A stretch of 64,000 bases of DNA from Acidobacteriota bacterium (GCA_018970175.1 JAGWWV010000006.1:1-64000); one strand, 5' to 3'; shown: positions 1 through 9,121, counted from the stretch's first letter. Numbers and translations are program-made. Notes: generated by a model not told the origin, from the sequence alone.

Positions 1-76
1 GCGCGGCCTGGCTTGTGTCGAGGTCGACTACGACGCGCTCCGCGGACGCCGACCCGACGAACTCACGCTCTTCTAG
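1..76 (+). CDS. 3' end of an unidentified protein (partial)
   Basis: Only the last 24 codons lie in the window, read from base 2 to a TAG at 74-76. The peptide ends in VDYDALRGRRPDELTLF. It is open to the window edge and has actinobacterial-looking third-position GC. The tail is vaguely like that of carbon-nitrogen hydrolases, but this is too short to name a family. It converges on the minus-strand secreted protein gene, whose stop lies 23 bp away. Confidence 0.5.
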   Translation, partial: RGLACVEVDYDALRGRRPDELTLF

Positions 77-99
77 GAATTGACGAGATACAAACAGGT

Positions 100-1551
100 T
101 TATCCCGCGACGACCTTGATCGTCCTTGAACGGACCTTCCCAAAGTCGTCGCGAAACCGAAACGTCAGTTCGTGGCTTCCACGTTTGAGGACCCGAAGAG
201 AAGACGTCCCCACCGAGACGTTCTTCTGCATCGACCTCGAAAACTGGGGACCGAAACCGGTCTTGGCGCTCAACTTCGGAATTCCCATTGCGCTTGCGAG
301 AGATGAGAATGAGATTTGACCACCCACTTTGAGCGAGATGATCCGGCGAGCACCGATGCGTGGACTGGAGAATCCAATGTCCGTAACTGCAACTTTCAAG
401 CCGTTTGTCTGCGGCTCGAAAGTTGCACGTTGATCTGAATTCTTTCCGTTCACGGACCGATTGACGTTGATCGTCGACTCGTTCGCCGCGGGTGGGCTCA
501 GACCGAATTCGGCCTTCAAGAATTCGGACGGCCAGTACCAAGTCATCCATGACAGATTCGGCGAACCATTCCCTGCGAGATGCGGTCCCGCAACCTGCAA
601 GCTGAGTTCGCCTTTGGCCACCGCCGCAGCCTGCGCGCCGACGTGTTCGGCGTTAGTCGAGAAATAGGTCCCCACCCCCGCCGGCGATGGCTCTATCAAC
701 GCGGCCGGATTGAACCGCTGGCGAACCGGACCCGGAAACAGCAAAACCCTCAGGCTTTTTTCTGTCTTGGTGACACGCTCCGTCAGAAAACACTCGTCCA
801 CGGTCATTGAAAACCATGAACACTTGGAACCTGACATGCTCTCATCCGGCTGAAGCATCCCGATGTTGCGATGCGGCTCAAGTATCGAAAGCCGAATGCG
901 ATCAGACGCCTCGGTTGCGGGAGTGAATTCCTCGACGACACCGTTTACAAGCGCGTATCCCGCTCGCTGTGAAAACGTCGAATTCTGCGGACTTCTCAGC
1001 ACAAGATCGACTCTCGAGAGCGGGGGTTGTTCCGCCCGACGCAGATTGGGAATCAGGTGAACCAGAGTGCGTAAACATTTGGACGCTGCAGTCTCGACGA
1101 AGCAATCGACTTGAATGTCTTCCGTGACGAAGATGTAATCGGGGTCGAGATCTTTGCCCGAATCGTCGCTCGGCGACATGCACATCTTTGACCAGTCGTA
1201 CTTTGCATCCGCCAAATGCTGCGTCACACAGTTTCCAGCAAACCCGTTGATGAGGGTCACCGGACCCCCGTTGATCTTCAAGTCCTCGAGACAGACACGT
1301 TGACGAGAGGTCTCGCACGTATATGCGGTGAATGCACAGAAGTCACCGCACGAGGAGGACGGCATCGTCGTCGCTGCTGCACCGGTGGCAAAAGGATTCT
1401 GTGGTGCACGACCATTTGCAACGCTGAAGTGCATTCCCTTCGACATCAAGACGACAGGCAACCCCTCGCTGCTTGTCGAAGTACTCGTCTTCGTGGATAC
1501 GACAACCAACAACATCAATGAAGCGAAGAGAGACTTGAGGGGGCGAAGCAC
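100..1551 (-). CDS. Secreted cysteine-rich protein of unknown function
   Basis: The product is 483 aa, not recognised. The N-terminus carries a signal peptide (basic MLRPLK, then a hydrophobic SLFASLMLLVVV stretch), so it is exported. The first half holds about ten Cys residues, several clustered just after the signal peptide (CGDFCAFTAYTCETS), which suggests disulfides. The second half is Ser/Gly/Asn-rich and looks beta-stranded, with a basic C-terminus (SRTIKVVAG). The GTG start at 1551 lies 6 bp after the stop of the upstream hydratase gene, so the two may be co-transcribed, although no functional link is evident. No catalytic motif or anchor was seen. Confidence 0.7.
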   Translation of the reverse strand: MLRPLKSLFASLMLLVVVSTKTSTSTSSEGLPVVLMSKGMHFSVANGRAPQNPFATGAAATTMPSSSCGDFCAFTAYTCETSRQRVCLEDLKINGGPVTLINGFAGNCVTQHLADAKYDWSKMCMSPSDDSGKDLDPDYIFVTEDIQVDCFVETAASKCLRTLVHLIPNLRRAEQPPLSRVDLVLRSPQNSTFSQRAGYALVNGVVEEFTPATEASDRIRLSILEPHRNIGMLQPDESMSGSKCSWFSMTVDECFLTERVTKTEKSLRVLLFPGPVRQRFNPAALIEPSPAGVGTYFSTNAEHVGAQAAAVAKGELSLQVAGPHLAGNGSPNLSWMTWYWPSEFLKAEFGLSPPAANESTINVNRSVNGKNSDQRATFEPQTNGLKVAVTDIGFSSPRIGARRIISLKVGGQISFSSLASAMGIPKLSAKTGFGPQFSRSMQKNVSVGTSSLRVLKRGSHELTFRFRDDFGKVRSRTIKVVAG

Positions 1552-1557
1552 TGTGGC

Positions 1558-2415
1558 CTAACCGAAGCGGACGAGACCCTGGTCGAGGACGACGCGAGTG
1601 CCGACCGCGGTGGTGAACACAGCCTCACCCGGTGCGGTATTCCAGATGGAGATCGTCAATGACTCGCCGGCGATGACAGGCGAAGCGAATCGACCTTCGA
1701 TGTGGGAGAAGTGGGATGCATCGTTGTCGCAAAGTGCCGAAAGCAACGCACGCCCTGTGAACCCGTAGGTGCAGAGTCCGTGGAGGATGGGACGGTCGAA
1801 ACCACCCATCGCGGCGAACGTCGGGTCGGAGTGCAACGGGTTGCGGTCACCGGACAACCTGTAGACGTAGGCCTGGTCGGGTGCGGTTTGGTACGTGACG
1901 ACGTGGTCGGCGACGCGCGCAGGGGGCACGTTCTTGTCACCGCCCGGGCCGCGGTCGCCTCCCCATCCGCCTTCGCCGCGGATGAAGGCCGACGAATTGA
2001 GTGTGAACATGGGCGAGCCATCCGCTGCATCGACGGCAACTTGCTCGGTGGCGACGACGGCACCTTTTCCCTTGTCGTAGATGCCCGTGATGCGCGTGAC
2101 GATGCGCGCCGAGCCCTCGACCGGCACCGGCTTGTGCAACGTCACGGCCTGCTGGCCGTGCACGAGCATCGCCGGATTGAACGTGCCGATGTTGCGCATC
2201 GGCGAGCCCGGGTCGCGCGTCAGGATGACGGGGAAAGTCGGGTACACCTGTTGCGGAATGATGTTGCCCGCGGCATCGCGGCTGTTCTCGGTGCTGAACG
2301 GCAGATCGGCGGCTCCGGCGCCGATACCGACTGCGTAGAGAAGACAGTCCTTGCTGTCCCACGTGGAGATGAACGGGTCGCCCTGTGACCCGACTGCATC
2401 AGGATTAATCGGCAT
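1558..2415 (-). CDS. MaoC-family (R)-specific enoyl-CoA hydratase (hydratase 2 type)
   Basis: The 285-aa protein has the double hot-dog architecture of hydratase 2 enzymes. The C-terminal half contains the hydratase-2 signature YRLSGDRNPLHSDP followed by FDRPILHGLCTYG; the Asp and His of this motif are the catalytic pair in the family. The reaction is hydration of trans-2-enoyl-CoA to (R)-3-hydroxyacyl-CoA. The start is an ATG behind a good Shine-Dalgarno (AGGGGG). It follows an SDR of the MFE-2 dehydrogenase type by 28 bp, so the pair together resembles a split multifunctional beta-oxidation enzyme (fatty acid or steroid side chain). Substrate cannot be told from sequence. Confidence 0.88.
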   Translation of the reverse strand: MPINPDAVGSQGDPFISTWDSKDCLLYAVGIGAGAADLPFSTENSRDAAGNIIPQQVYPTFPVILTRDPGSPMRNIGTFNPAMLVHGQQAVTLHKPVPVEGSARIVTRITGIYDKGKGAVVATEQVAVDAADGSPMFTLNSSAFIRGEGGWGGDRGPGGDKNVPPARVADHVVTYQTAPDQAYVYRLSGDRNPLHSDPTFAAMGGFDRPILHGLCTYGFTGRALLSALCDNDASHFSHIEGRFASPVIAGESLTISIWNTAPGEAVFTTAVGTRVVLDQGLVRFG

Positions 2416-2443
2416 ATTGTCCCCCTGTTGTGTGTGAACGGTG

Positions 2444-3364
2444 TCAGCGCGGCGACTGCGGCCAGGTGCCGTCTTCGCCGTTCATTCCGGCATTCGGCCG
2501 CGCGGTGGCCAGCAGTTCGGCGACGGCCGGGCCGAGTTTCGTCGGGTCGGAGATCGGATCGCGGCGCGGCCCACGGTGCCATCCCTCGGCGATTGCGAGC
2601 GTCTGGCCGCTCGCTTCGAACACGCGGCCGGTGACGCCCTTCGACTCGGCGGAAGCGAGCCACGTGACGATCGGGGCGATCCACTTCGGCGAACGCATCT
2701 CGCGCTCCTCCTCGGTTTCGGGTGCGGGTCCGAGGCCTTCGGTCATGCGCGTCAGTGCCACCGGTGCGACAGCGTTCACGGTGATGTCGTAACGCGCGAG
2801 TTCGAGCGCCGCGATGATGGTGAACGCGGCGATGCCGGCTTTTGCTGCGCCGTAATTCGTTTGGCCCGGGTTGCCGTAGATGCCCGACACCGACGTTGTG
2901 TTGATGATGCGACCGTCGACGGGCTTGCCCGCCTTGTGCTGGTCGCGCCAGTACTCGGCCGCAAAGTGCGCGGGGGCGAACGTGCCCTTCAAGTGGACCT
3001 TGATGACCGCATCCCACTCGGCCTCGGTCATGTTGACGAGCGTGCGGTCGCGGAGGATGCCGGCGTTGTTGACGACACCGTGCAGATCGCCGAACACGTC
3101 GATGGCGGTGCGCACGAGCCGTTGTGCTCCGTCCCACGACGAGATGTCGTCACCGTTGGCAACGGCGCGACCACCCATCGCCTCGATTTCGTTCACCACC
3201 TGCTGAGCGGGCGAGGTGTCACCACCCGTACCGTCGACGTTTCCACCGAGATCGTTTACGACCACGAACGCACCGTGGCGCGCGAGGCTGAGCGAATGTT
3301 CACGGCCGATGCCGCGCCCCGCTCCCGTGACAATGACCACACGACCTTCGCACAGCTTCGACAT
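2444..3364 (-). CDS. Short-chain dehydrogenase, MFE-2 (3R)-hydroxyacyl-CoA dehydrogenase-like
   Basis: The 306-aa SDR has a TGAGRGIG cofactor motif near residue 14, the VVVNDLGGNVDGTG segment typical of the MFE-2 dehydrogenase domain, NNAG, and a catalytic Ser...YGAAK. The family oxidises (R)-3-hydroxyacyl-CoA with NAD+. The ATG is preceded by GGGGGAG. With the adjacent hydratase 2 gene it supplies consecutive beta-oxidation steps. A very similar protein is encoded at 20384-21277 in this window, so the two are paralogues. Divergent from the flavoprotein gene at 3438. Confidence 0.87.
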   Translation of the reverse strand: MSKLCEGRVVIVTGAGRGIGREHSLSLARHGAFVVVNDLGGNVDGTGGDTSPAQQVVNEIEAMGGRAVANGDDISSWDGAQRLVRTAIDVFGDLHGVVNNAGILRDRTLVNMTEAEWDAVIKVHLKGTFAPAHFAAEYWRDQHKAGKPVDGRIINTTSVSGIYGNPGQTNYGAAKAGIAAFTIIAALELARYDITVNAVAPVALTRMTEGLGPAPETEEEREMRSPKWIAPIVTWLASAESKGVTGRVFEASGQTLAIAEGWHRGPRRDPISDPTKLGPAVAELLATARPNAGMNGEDGTWPQSPR

Positions 3365-3425
3365 CGACTCCCCCGAAATGGTTCCGTTTTGCTCCGCCGA
3401 TCATACGACCGGGTACGAGGGCTCC

Positions 3426-3431
3426 TAGCCT
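3426..3431 (+). promoter_or_regulatory. -10 box for leaderless transcript of the 3438 gene
   Basis: TAGCCT lies 6 nt before the GTG start at 3438. There is no Shine-Dalgarno in the gap, so the mRNA is predicted to start at or next to the start codon. Confidence 0.55.
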
Positions 3432-3437
3432 CGAGGC

Positions 3438-4658
3438 GTGTCAACACACCACGACATCGCCCCCATCGACGTTCTGATCATCGGGGCGGGCCCTGCAGGC
3501 ACGGCGGCGGCGACGCGCCTTGCACGCGCGGGGCGCAGTGTCGTGGTTGCCGACAAGGCCGACTTCCCGCGCGACAAGTGCTGCGGTGACGGCCTCACAA
3601 CGCTCGCACTGCGCATGCTCGAAAAGATCGATTTCGACCCGGGAGTCGTCGCGTCGTGGCAGAGCGTCGACTCCGCGTGGCTGCGCTCGCCTTCGGGTCG
3701 CGAGGTCGAGCTTCCCCTTCCCCGCGGACGCGGGCAGTACGCAGCCGTCGCGGCGCGGTTGCAACTCGACAATGAGTTGGTGAAGCACGCGCGCGCCGCC
3801 GGCGCCGACGTGCGCGAACAACTCGAGTTCTCGCGCATCGACCTGAACTTCACCGCCGGTTCGCGTGCGGCGACGGTTCACTTCACCAACGGCGAAGCCC
3901 TGACGGCGCGGCACGTCATTGCCGCCGACGGCATGTGGTCACCCGTCCGCAAGGCCATGGGACTCGGCGACTCGGGCTACCTCGGCGAGTGGCATGCCTT
4001 CCGCCAGTACGCCGACAACGTGACGGGTCCCGCGGCACACCGTCTCTACGTTTGGTTCGAACCCGACTTGCTGCCCGGATACGCGTGGTCGTTCCCGCTC
4101 GCCGATGGGCGGGTGAACATTGGCTTCGGCATTCTGCGCGACGGCAAGCGCCGGGTGCAGGACATGAAGAAGGAATGGGCCGACCTGCTTGCAAGGAGGC
4201 ACATCGTCGATGCGCTCGGCCCGGGCTTCCGACTCGTCGACCGACACACCGCGTGGCCGATTCCGGCCGGGGTCACCGACGCAGTGCTCGCAACCGGAAA
4301 CGTTCTCTTCGTCGGCGATGCCGCGCGCGCAACCGACGCTCTCACGGGCGAGGGAATCGGTCAGGCGCTCGAGACAGGAATTCTCGCTGCCGAGGCGATC
4401 ATCGCCGGCGGTGACGTGACGGCAACGTACGAAACCTCGGTTCGTCGGCAGCTCTTCGCCGACCACCGCATGAGCATCGCACTCGGACAGTTGCTCCGGT
4501 CGACGGTCGTGACCCGTGGCGCCATACGCCTGGCGGCGACGAACAACTGGACGCGGACCAACTTCGCCCGCTGGATGTTCGAAGACGAGCCGCGTGCCGT
4601 GGTGTTCACGCCCCGTCGTTGGCACCGCCGCTTCCTCGATCGCGACGGCGCCTACTGA
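3438..4658 (+). CDS. Geranylgeranyl reductase family FAD-dependent oxidoreductase
   Basis: The 406-aa flavoprotein has an N-terminal Rossmann motif GAGPAG (residues about 16-21), the family-typical FPRDKCCGDGL segment around residue 50, and the second FAD motif VGDAARATDALTGEGIGQA near residue 290. The family (GGR/ChlP/digeranylgeranylglycerophospholipid reductase) saturates isoprenoid double bonds. In actinobacteria, close relatives often act on menaquinone side chains or carotenoid/prenyl substrates; the substrate here is unknown. The GTG start is placed by a -10 box 6 nt upstream. The 3' neighbour is a flavin enzyme 14 bp away with its own -10. Confidence 0.85.
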   Translation: MSTHHDIAPIDVLIIGAGPAGTAAATRLARAGRSVVVADKADFPRDKCCGDGLTTLALRMLEKIDFDPGVVASWQSVDSAWLRSPSGREVELPLPRGRGQYAAVAARLQLDNELVKHARAAGADVREQLEFSRIDLNFTAGSRAATVHFTNGEALTARHVIAADGMWSPVRKAMGLGDSGYLGEWHAFRQYADNVTGPAAHRLYVWFEPDLLPGYAWSFPLADGRVNIGFGILRDGKRRVQDMKKEWADLLARRHIVDALGPGFRLVDRHTAWPIPAGVTDAVLATGNVLFVGDAARATDALTGEGIGQALETGILAAEAIIAGGDVTATYETSVRRQLFADHRMSIALGQLLRSTVVTRGAIRLAATNNWTRTNFARWMFEDEPRAVVFTPRRWHRRFLDRDGAY

Positions 4659-4660
4659 GG

Positions 4661-4666
4661 TAGGTT
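4661..4666 (+). promoter_or_regulatory. -10 box for leaderless transcript of the 4673 gene
   Basis: TAGGTT begins 2 bp after the stop of the upstream gene and ends 6 nt before ATG 4673. It implies an internal promoter inside what would otherwise look like an operon. Confidence 0.55.
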
Positions 4667-4672
4667 GGCGCC

Positions 4673-5635
4673 ATGCGCACGCGAATCACCGAACTCTTCG
4701 ACATCGAGCACCCCGTCATGCTCGCCGGCATGGGGGGCGTCTCGTACAGCGACCTCGTCGGCGCCGTGTCCGAAGCCGGTGGAATCGGTACGTTCGGTGC
4801 CTCCACCATGAAGACCGACGAACTCGTCGACGAGATCAACAGGGTCAAGACCATCACGAAGAAGCCATTCGGGGTCGACCTTCTCGCGGCACTGCCCACA
4901 CAGGTGGAAGAAGGCGTGAAGGCCGTCGTCGAGGGTGGAGCCCGCATCTTCGTGGCGGGTCTCGGCGTACCGCGCGACGCAATCGACTACCTGCACAAGC
5001 ACAACGTTCTCGTCGGCTCGATGTGCGGCAAGGTGCGCCATGCCGAAGCCGCCGTGGCAAGCGGCTGCGACTTCGTCGTCGCTCAGGGCACCGAGGGCGG
5101 AGGACACACGGGAACGGTTGCCACGATGGCACTCGTCCCGCAGGTCGTCGACGCCGTCGGCAGCAAGGTTCCCGTGGTCGCCGCCGGGGGCCTCTTCGAC
5201 GGTCGCGGTCTGGCTGCTTCCCTGGCGTTGGGCGCCGACGCCGTGTGGGTCGGCACTCGCTTCATCGCCACGCCCGAGGCGCGTGCGGTGCGCGGCTACA
5301 AAGAGACCCTCGTCGCCACGCCCGAAGACGGAACCGTCATCTCGCGCGGTTTCACCGGAAAAACCTGCCGCGTCGTGCGCAACGACTGGACCAACTACTA
5401 CGACCAGCATCCCGACGAGTTGCGCAAGTTCCCCGACCAGGCCATTCATGCGATGAAGGAAGGCGCCAACCACCTCGGTGCGCCGAGTGACACCGTCGTC
5501 GACACCGACCGCGAGTTCATGCCGTGCGGACAGGGTGTCGGAGCCATCACCTCACTCATCCCGGCGGCACAAATCGTGCGCGACATCGTTGCCGAGGCCG
5601 AGCGGGTGCTGCGCGGTTCCCAGAAGTACCTGTAG
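4673..5635 (+). CDS. FMN-dependent nitronate monooxygenase / FabK-like TIM-barrel enzyme
   Basis: The 320-aa product belongs to the 2-nitropropane dioxygenase/enoyl-ACP reductase II family. It begins with the typical FDIEHPVMLAGMGGVS strand and has the AQGTEGGGHTG loop with the family His (near residue 145), the GGLFDGRG phosphate-binding loop and LGADAVWVGTRF. Family members oxidise nitronates or reduce enoyl-ACP; the motif set does not separate the two here. Its stop codon overlaps the GTG start of the MFS transporter by one base (TAGTG), so the two are translationally coupled. Confidence 0.85.
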   Translation: MRTRITELFDIEHPVMLAGMGGVSYSDLVGAVSEAGGIGTFGASTMKTDELVDEINRVKTITKKPFGVDLLAALPTQVEEGVKAVVEGGARIFVAGLGVPRDAIDYLHKHNVLVGSMCGKVRHAEAAVASGCDFVVAQGTEGGGHTGTVATMALVPQVVDAVGSKVPVVAAGGLFDGRGLAASLALGADAVWVGTRFIATPEARAVRGYKETLVATPEDGTVISRGFTGKTCRVVRNDWTNYYDQHPDELRKFPDQAIHAMKEGANHLGAPSDTVVDTDREFMPCGQGVGAITSLIPAAQIVRDIVAEAERVLRGSQKYL

Positions 5636-6870
5636 TGCTGAAGCTGCTGCGGGAAAACCGCGACATCAGACTGCTCTTTTTCGCCCAGGTCGTGTCCTAC
5701 CTCGGCGACTGGTTCACATTCGTCGCCCTTGCCGGACTCGTCGACGACGCCACCGATTCGAAGTTCCTCGTGTCGCTCGTCTACGTGGCGTTCTCTCTGC
5801 CGTCGTTCCTCGCGTCCCCCATCGCCGGACCGGCTGCCGACAGGTACGACCGACGGAAACTGCTCGTGTTGGTCTCGTCGTTGCAAGCGGTGTGCGCACT
5901 GGGGCTCCTCGGCTCGTCCGACGGCCGCATCTGGATCGCACTGGTCGCACAGTCGCTCATCGCCGCACTAGCCGCGTTCATCGGACCGGCCAGCAGCGCA
6001 GCCATCCCCAACCTGGCGCGCAACGACGACGAATTGAGGAAGGCCAACTCGCTCCTCGGTGCCACATGGGGCGTCATGCTCGCCGTGGGTGCCGGCCTCG
6101 GTGGTCTGTTTGCCCAGACCTTCGGGCGGAATGCCGCCTTTGTCGCCGACGCGGTCAGCTTCGTCGTGGCGGGACTCCTCTTTGCTGCGATTCGCACGCC
6201 GATGCAGCAGCATGCACTGTCAGCGTCAGGCGGACGCAAGGTTCACCCGATCGCCGACATGCGCGAAGCGGTGCACCTTGCCCGGCGCGACAGCGTGATT
6301 CTTGCGCTCGTCGCGTCGAAGATGACGTTCGCCATCGGTGCGGGCATCGTGAGCCAGCTCGCCGTTCTCGCATCCGAAGCCTTCAAGCAAGGGGACTCCG
6401 GACGTGGACTTCTCATCGGTGCGCGGGGTCTCGGGTCGGGCCTCGGTCCGCTCGTCGCCGCACGCCTCGTGAAGGGCGACCTCGAGCGACTTCTTCTCGT
6501 CTGTGGTGTCGCCGGGGTGTTGTTCTCGGGTTTCTATCTTGGTGCATCGATCAGTCCACACATTGTGATTGCGGCGATCTTCGTGGCGCTCGCACACTTC
6601 GGCGGCGGTGCACAGTGGGTTCTCAGTTCCTACGGCCTGCAGATGCGCGCGCCAGACGAAGTCCGCGGACGTGTCATCGCGGGCGACTTTGCACTCGTCA
6701 CGCTCACGTTGTCGATCACGAGCGCGGTGTCCGGTGTCGTTTCCGACGCCATCGGTGTTCGATCGACGATCGCGGTGTTCGCCGTCGCCGCGGCAACCGC
6801 GGGAACGCTCTATCTGGTGCTGACCGCGCCGATCAGGCAGCGTCTGCGCAACGAACGGCAGAGTCGATGA
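5635..6870 (+). CDS. MFS transporter (MFS_3/enterobactin-exporter-like)
   Basis: This is a 411-aa membrane protein with about 12 hydrophobic segments. The ORF track extends it upstream to 5524, but the preceding sequence is in the shadow of the flavoenzyme. The GTG at 5635 gives the usual cytoplasmic start LKLLRENRDIRLLFFAQ and overlaps the upstream TAG. Characteristic loops are LGDWFTF, PIAGPAADRYDRRK after TM2 and RNDDELRKANSLLG. It is probably an exporter of the type that also includes Tap-like and siderophore exporters; substrate unknown. The 3' end overlaps the convergent serine hydrolase gene by 38 bp. Confidence 0.85.
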   Translation: MLKLLRENRDIRLLFFAQVVSYLGDWFTFVALAGLVDDATDSKFLVSLVYVAFSLPSFLASPIAGPAADRYDRRKLLVLVSSLQAVCALGLLGSSDGRIWIALVAQSLIAALAAFIGPASSAAIPNLARNDDELRKANSLLGATWGVMLAVGAGLGGLFAQTFGRNAAFVADAVSFVVAGLLFAAIRTPMQQHALSASGGRKVHPIADMREAVHLARRDSVILALVASKMTFAIGAGIVSQLAVLASEAFKQGDSGRGLLIGARGLGSGLGPLVAARLVKGDLERLLLVCGVAGVLFSGFYLGASISPHIVIAAIFVALAHFGGGAQWVLSSYGLQMRAPDEVRGRVIAGDFALVTLTLSITSAVSGVVSDAIGVRSTIAVFAVAAATAGTLYLVLTAPIRQRLRNERQSR

Positions 6871-8032
6871 TCGCCTGCGCTCGCGTGTCACCGGCGAGAT
6901 TCGCCGCCAACGCGTTCATCGCGTAACCGAACGCCAGTTCACGTTCGGGGTGCAGGAACGCAACCGAACCGCCGAAGCCGGGATGACCGAAACTGCCGGG
7001 ACCGGCGTACTGGGTGAACATGCTGTGCGTCATGTAGCCCATGGCGAACGAGGTGGGAACGATGAGGCACTTGTCGGGTTCGTTGGTCGGAGTCTGGACC
7101 GCGGTCGCCGCCGCAAACGTCTCGTCCGACAGCAGTTTCACGCCGTTCACCGGTTGTTGCAGCGCCGCGTACATGGTGGCCAGCGACCGCGCGTTGGTGG
7201 CACCTCCCGCAGCGGGGATCTGTGCGCGCAACACCTCGGGTCGGTTGAAAAGACCCTCTCCCGTCCACATTCCCGACAAGGAAAGCGCCTGTCCGCCGGG
7301 GGTGTCGGGGCCGAGCATCCGCTCGATCAGTTCACGCGCCGCCTTCGCTTCGGGCGTTTCTTCACCGCCGGCACTCTTTGCCTTCTCCTGCGTGAGAAGT
7401 GCGACGCGATGATGGAGGCGATCAGGCAAGCCGATGTGCAGTTCGACGCCGAGCGGGCCGGCGATTTCCTCGTTCACGAACCGACCGATGTCACGACCGT
7501 CGACTCTGCGCACGATTTCGCCGACCAACCAACCGTAAGTGAGTGCGTGGTAACCGTGCGCCGTGCCAGGTTCCCACCGGGGCTTGGTGTCGGCGAGAGC
7601 GCGTGCGATGCGGACGTCGTCGAGAATCTCGTCGAGCGTCAGTTTTTCGTCGATCGTGTACAGCCCGGCGCGGTGCGACACCAACTGCGCGACGGTGATG
7701 TTGTCCTTGCCATGTGCGGCGAATTCCGGCCAGTAGTGCGAGACCGGGTTGGCGTAGTCGACCAGACCCCGGTCGACGCACATCGCCAGCGCGGTTGCCG
7801 CGATTCCTTTCGTCGTACTGAACACCACCTGCAGGTTGTCGGCGGTGTAGTCCGCTGTGCGTTCCTGGTCGGTCCAGCCGGCGACGAGGTCGACGACGGG
7901 ACGACCACGATGGAACACCGCCACACTGCAGCCGAGTTCACCCGTCGCGGCGAAGTTCGCTTCGATTGCTGCACGCACGGACTCCCAGCCCGGCTCGCAG
8001 ACGCCCGATACAGGAACCGACCGTCCGGACAT
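6833..8032 (-). CDS. Beta-lactamase-fold serine hydrolase (class C/EstB-type esterase)
   Basis: The 399-aa protein carries the S-x-x-K nucleophile motif as STTK (near residue 72), the family Tyr in HGYHALTYGWLVGEI, and a C-terminal GHPGFGGS segment that takes the place of the KTG triad as in EstB-type esterases. No signal peptide is seen, so it is probably cytosolic and an esterase or amidase rather than a true beta-lactamase. It starts 1 bp after the upstream oxidoreductase gene stop (TGACATG), which indicates coupling. Confidence 0.85.
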   Translation of the reverse strand: MSGRSVPVSGVCEPGWESVRAAIEANFAATGELGCSVAVFHRGRPVVDLVAGWTDQERTADYTADNLQVVFSTTKGIAATALAMCVDRGLVDYANPVSHYWPEFAAHGKDNITVAQLVSHRAGLYTIDEKLTLDEILDDVRIARALADTKPRWEPGTAHGYHALTYGWLVGEIVRRVDGRDIGRFVNEEIAGPLGVELHIGLPDRLHHRVALLTQEKAKSAGGEETPEAKAARELIERMLGPDTPGGQALSLSGMWTGEGLFNRPEVLRAQIPAAGGATNARSLATMYAALQQPVNGVKLLSDETFAAATAVQTPTNEPDKCLIVPTSFAMGYMTHSMFTQYAGPGSFGHPGFGGSVAFLHPERELAFGYAMNALAANLAGDTRAQAIIDSAVRCADAA

Positions 8033-8033
8033 G

Positions 8034-9086
8034 TCAGAGACTGTCGACGATGTCGCGCAACGTCTCGATTTGGTGGACGGCGTCCGGGCCCACTGGGTTC
8101 ACGCTGAGAACCGTGACGCCGGCTTCCTTGTACGCAGCGACGCGATCGGCAATGAAGCCCTTCGGGCCGACGAGGTTCGTGAGTTCCAGCATCTCGGTCG
8201 GCACGTTCGCGGCGGCTTCTTCCTTCTTGCCGTCGAGGTACAGGTCCTGGATGAGCTTGGCTTCGTCTTCGTAGCCGTAGGCGCGACAGATGTCGTTGTA
8301 GAAGTTCTTGCCACGCGCTCCCATTCCACCGATGTAGAGCGCACTGTTCGGACGAACCATGTCGAGGATCTTCGACTTCTTGTCGCCGACGTTGTCGTCG
8401 CCGATCGCAAGGATGCCGCCCGCACTGATGTCGAGGGTTCCGAGTTCGGGGCTGCGCTTGGCGAGACCGGCCTTCAACTGCTTACCCCACACCCGGTCGA
8501 ACTTCTCGGGAACGAACATGATCGGCAACCAACCGTCGGCAAGTTCGGCGGTCGCTTCGACGCTGAGGCCCTTCAGGCTCGCCCACCACACGGGAATGTC
8601 GGCGCGCTTCGGGTGGTTGATCAACTTGAGGGGCTTGCCGAGACCTGTTCCGACTCCGGGAGGGAGAGGCGCCTGCACGGTCTGACCCTGGTAGTTCAGC
8701 GGCTCCCGCTTCCACACCGTGCGGCAGACTTCGATGTACTCCTTGATGCGCTGCATCGGCTTTTCGTAGGGAATGCCGTGGAAGCCTTCGACAACCTGTG
8801 GGCCCGAGGCTCCGAGGCCAAGAATGAAGCGGCCGTCGCTGACGTAGTCGCAACCCGCTCCGGTCATCGCCATCAGGGCGGCCGAGCGCGAGAACACGTT
8901 CACGATTCCGGTGCCGATTTCGACGCGGTTGGTGATGGCGGCGAGGTAGCCAACCTGCGAGATCGCGTCGAAGCTGTAGGCCTCGGCGATCCACACCTGG
9001 TCGAGACCGGCCTTTTCCAATTCGACGACGCGCTGCGCGGCTTCCTTGAAGCCCCCTGCGTAGTTGATCATCATCGACAACTTCAT
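8034..9086 (-). CDS. LLM-class (F420-dependent type) oxidoreductase
   Basis: This is a 350-aa luciferase-like monooxygenase-fold protein beginning MKLSMMINYAGG. The ORF track starts 21 codons earlier, but ATG 9086 sits behind a G-rich SD (TGGGGG) and matches the family start. Family landmarks are DQVWIAEAYSFDA, IGTGIVNVFSRS and GRFILGLGASGPQVVEG. The fold binds F420 or FMN; actinobacterial members mostly use F420H2, which is an inference here. The length is normal for the family. Likely in one transcript with the serine hydrolase downstream. Confidence 0.87.
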   Translation of the reverse strand: MKLSMMINYAGGFKEAAQRVVELEKAGLDQVWIAEAYSFDAISQVGYLAAITNRVEIGTGIVNVFSRSAALMAMTGAGCDYVSDGRFILGLGASGPQVVEGFHGIPYEKPMQRIKEYIEVCRTVWKREPLNYQGQTVQAPLPPGVGTGLGKPLKLINHPKRADIPVWWASLKGLSVEATAELADGWLPIMFVPEKFDRVWGKQLKAGLAKRSPELGTLDISAGGILAIGDDNVGDKKSKILDMVRPNSALYIGGMGARGKNFYNDICRAYGYEDEAKLIQDLYLDGKKEEAAANVPTEMLELTNLVGPKGFIADRVAAYKEAGVTVLSVNPVGPDAVHQIETLRDIVDSL

Positions 9087-9121
9087 GTTTCCCCCAGAAA
9101 GATCAGGCTGAGCAATCAACC

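Noticed and set aside
2441-3589. 382-aa plus-strand ORF antisense to the SDR
   Set aside because: Arg/Asp/His-rich shadow translation of a well-supported minus-strand SDR; no motif or SD.
6950-8107. 385-aa plus-strand ORF antisense to the serine hydrolase
   Set aside because: Mirror of a gene with STTK and family motifs; composition typical of antisense shadows in high-GC DNA.
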